A stretch of 64,000 nt of DNA, from assembly GCF_933208495.1 (NCBI RefSeq), contig NZ_CAKOET010000001.1:186001-250000 (forward strand). Direction: 5' to 3'. Position 1 is the first letter of the stretch. Every line of letters starts with the position of its first letter. Below, piece after piece: positions 62,677-64,000 of this stretch. Below the pieces are notes generated by a model. It did not search any database. It was not told the origin of the DNA and was given only the letters and a program-made list of their open reading frames with translations. Both the position numbers and the translations under genes were made by a program. Source of the stretch: Convivina praedatoris. GTDB lineage: Bacteria; Bacillota; Bacilli; Lactobacillales; Lactobacillaceae.

Positions 62677-64000
62677 TTATTTATTTTTTAATTGATTAAT
62701 TACTTGGCTTGTTGGTGTGACATACATGGTTTGCTGCCCTTCAAAAATCACATAACCAGGTTTAGCGCCGTTAGGTTTTCGTAATTTACCAGCTGGCAAA
62801 TAGTCGACCGCCACATTGGCTGAGTCGCGGGCCTTACTATAGTAGGCTGCTAGTTCGGCAGCTTCCTGTAAAGTTTGTTCACTGGGATCATTGCTATGAA
62901 TAATAACGTGTGAACCGGGGATATTTTGAACGTGGAGCCAAATATAAGAACGATTGGCTTTTTTTAAGGATAAACGTTCATTTTGTAAATTGTTTTTACC
63001 CACTTCAATTAAAGTACCATCACTGGCAGTAAATTGATCGGGTTGTGAAACTTTAGGCTTTTGTTTGTTCTTCCCTTTAGTTCGCAGATAGCCACCATGA
63101 ATGAGTTCGAGCTTGATATCGGCGACATCTTTAGGAGAGGCAACTGCTAGTTGAGCCGTAATTTGGTCAAAATAATCCACCTCAGCTTGAGTTAAGATAA
63201 TTTGCTGGTCAACAAAATCCTTAGCCGTCCGTAGTTTACGATACTTACGGAAATATTTTTCAGCGTTTTTTAAACCATCTAGCCGTGGGTCAAGAGGAAT
63301 CGTTAACAAGGTATTATTATCGTAATAATTTTCAATTTGAACCGATTGCATTCCTTTTTGGACTAGATGGGGATAGGTAATTAATAAATCGCCCATAACT
63401 TTGTATTGGTCAGCATTTTGACTATCTAATAGGGTTTGGTTGAGTTTTTTTAGCTTATTATGATTTTTTTTCAGCTCATTTTTTACCAAACGTACCAAGG
63501 AGCCGGCTTGTTGGTTAACTCGTTCCCGTTCAGCCTTGCCTAAATAGTAAGCATCTAAAAGTTCTCCTAGAGAATCAAATGTCTGACGATCAGTGAGGGG
63601 GCTGGGCCAATCAAAGGGCGCAAAGTTTAATTCACCATCAGGGGCTCGAAGTAAAGTGGGCCGTAAATCATCAAATTGGGCTAGCCAATTTTGAGCACCA
63701 GCCAGTGCATCATCAGCAGTTTGAATGGCTAAGGTTAAGGAGTCAGCTGACTGTCGACTGACGCCTTCATAGGTGGACATGATGATTTTAGGCCATTGGC
63801 TTGGTTCTTGGTCTAAAATCATCGGTGCTAACTGAGCAAAGTCCTGTTCAAAGGGATTAATTTTATTTTGAGCAGGTGGGAATTGGTAAGTGGCTCCTGG
63901 AAAAAGGGATCGAACCCGATTTTGATCAACCGGCACATGCTTAATTAATTCTAAAATTCGTTGGTCTTTTTGACGAATCAAAAACAAATTGGAGTGCCGC
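62677..64000 (-). CDS. rqcH: Ribosome quality-control protein RqcH (NFACT/FbpA family), C-terminal part
   Basis: RqcH binds stalled 50S subunits and adds alanine tails to the nascent chain. The frame is open to the right edge of the window, so the N-terminal NFACT-N region and start are missing. The visible 441 residues begin with the 'RHSNLFLI' segment, then the coiled-coil region (about 160-290) and the NFACT-R/DUF814 domain ('[20 protein letters not shown]', '[17 protein letters not shown]'). Older annotation calls this a fibronectin-binding protein. Confidence 0.92.
   Translation of the reverse strand, partial: RHSNLFLIRQKDQRILELIKHVPVDQNRVRSLFPGATYQFPPAQNKINPFEQDFAQLAPMILDQEPSQWPKIIMSTYEGVSRQSADSLTLAIQTADDALAGAQNWLAQFDDLRPTLLRAPDGELNFAPFDWPSPLTDRQTFDSLGELLDAYYLGKAERERVNQQAGSLVRLVKNELKKNHNKLKKLNQTLLDSQNADQYKVMGDLLITYPHLVQKGMQSVQIENYYDNNTLLTIPLDPRLDGLKNAEKYFRKYRKLRTAKDFVDQQIILTQAEVDYFDQITAQLAVASPKDVADIKLELIHGGYLRTKGKNKQKPKVSQPDQFTASDGTLIEVGKNNLQNERLSLKKANRSYIWLHVQNIPGSHVIIHSNDPSEQTLQEAAELAAYYSKARDSANVAVDYLPAGKLRKPNGAKPGYVIFEGQQTMYVTPTSQVINQLKNK

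Noticed and set aside
1-64000. CRISPR arrays, tRNA/rRNA genes, IS elements, prophage or integrase genes
   Set aside because: No regularly spaced repeats, no tRNA T-arm patterns in gaps and no transposase, integrase or phage protein among the frames.

Overview
The window is an AT-rich, low-GC Gram-positive chromosome segment that most resembles the family Lactobacillaceae; I cannot fix the genus. The evidence is gene content and order: coaD-comEA-comEC-holA, a RexAB-type AddAB without Fe-S cysteines, relQ-nadK-rluD-mgtE, gatCAB, dgkB-rlmCD, mutSL, murB with cdaA-cdaR-glmM, and rnc-smc-ftsY-ylxM-ffh. A catabolite-responsive element (cre) precedes glucokinase, several promoters have an extended -10 (TGnTATAAT or TGnTAAAAT), and some genes start with GTG. 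Almost every gene is on the + strand. The exceptions are rpsO-rpsT near the middle and rqcH-mscL at the right end. Both ends are cut genes: rsmD on the left and rqcH on the right. I saw no tRNA, rRNA, IS element, prophage or CRISPR. No gene-free stretch exceeds 300 bases; the longest are about 240 bases (19227-19468, which holds a 38-codon small ORF) and about 230 bases (34266-34497, divergent promoters plus an rpsO leader).

Layout. 1-6188: rsmD end, coaD, DNA-uptake genes comEA/comEC, holA, recX and a DUF402 phosphatase. 6239-14288: recombination nuclease addB/addA, rhomboid protease, yqgQ. 14309-15367: CcpA-type operator and glucokinase. 15501-19226: alarmone synthetase, NAD kinase, pseudouridine synthase, Mg transporter. 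19331-19927: a small ORF and a Ser-rich surface protein, both unrecognised.

20079-33657 is the accessory heart of the window, a cell-surface polysaccharide locus. It holds an ABC exporter (ATPase with its own C-terminal membrane helix, plus permease), two paralogous galactofuranosyltransferase-like GT2 enzymes, an initiating sugar-1-P transferase, a DUF4422 protein, UDP-galactopyranose mutase, a GtrB-like polyprenyl-phosphate glycosyltransferase, three large GT-C-like membrane proteins and a GtrA-like flippase. The likely product is a galactofuranose-containing wall glycan, exported by the ABC transporter and decorated outside the membrane with sugars delivered by GtrB/GtrA. The three membrane-protein genes (26650-32248) are visibly more AT-rich than their surroundings and look imported.

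33696-64000 returns to housekeeping: rpsT/rpsO, gatCAB, lipid kinase, rRNA methylase, mismatch repair, DUF1456, murB, a cation/H+ antiporter beside the c-di-AMP cyclase operon, glmM, rnc-smc-SRP, a HAD phosphatase, sortase, ruvA without ruvB, a deoxynucleoside kinase, mscL and rqcH. The most unusual non-coding signal is a recurring initiation layout at ffh, glmM and glcK (weaker at gatC and dgkB). A strong Shine-Dalgarno sequence lies 30-41 bases from the start codon, and the gap is filled by a hairpin that would bring the two to normal spacing. At glcK and ffh the same distal SD could instead drive a short overlapping leader ORF.
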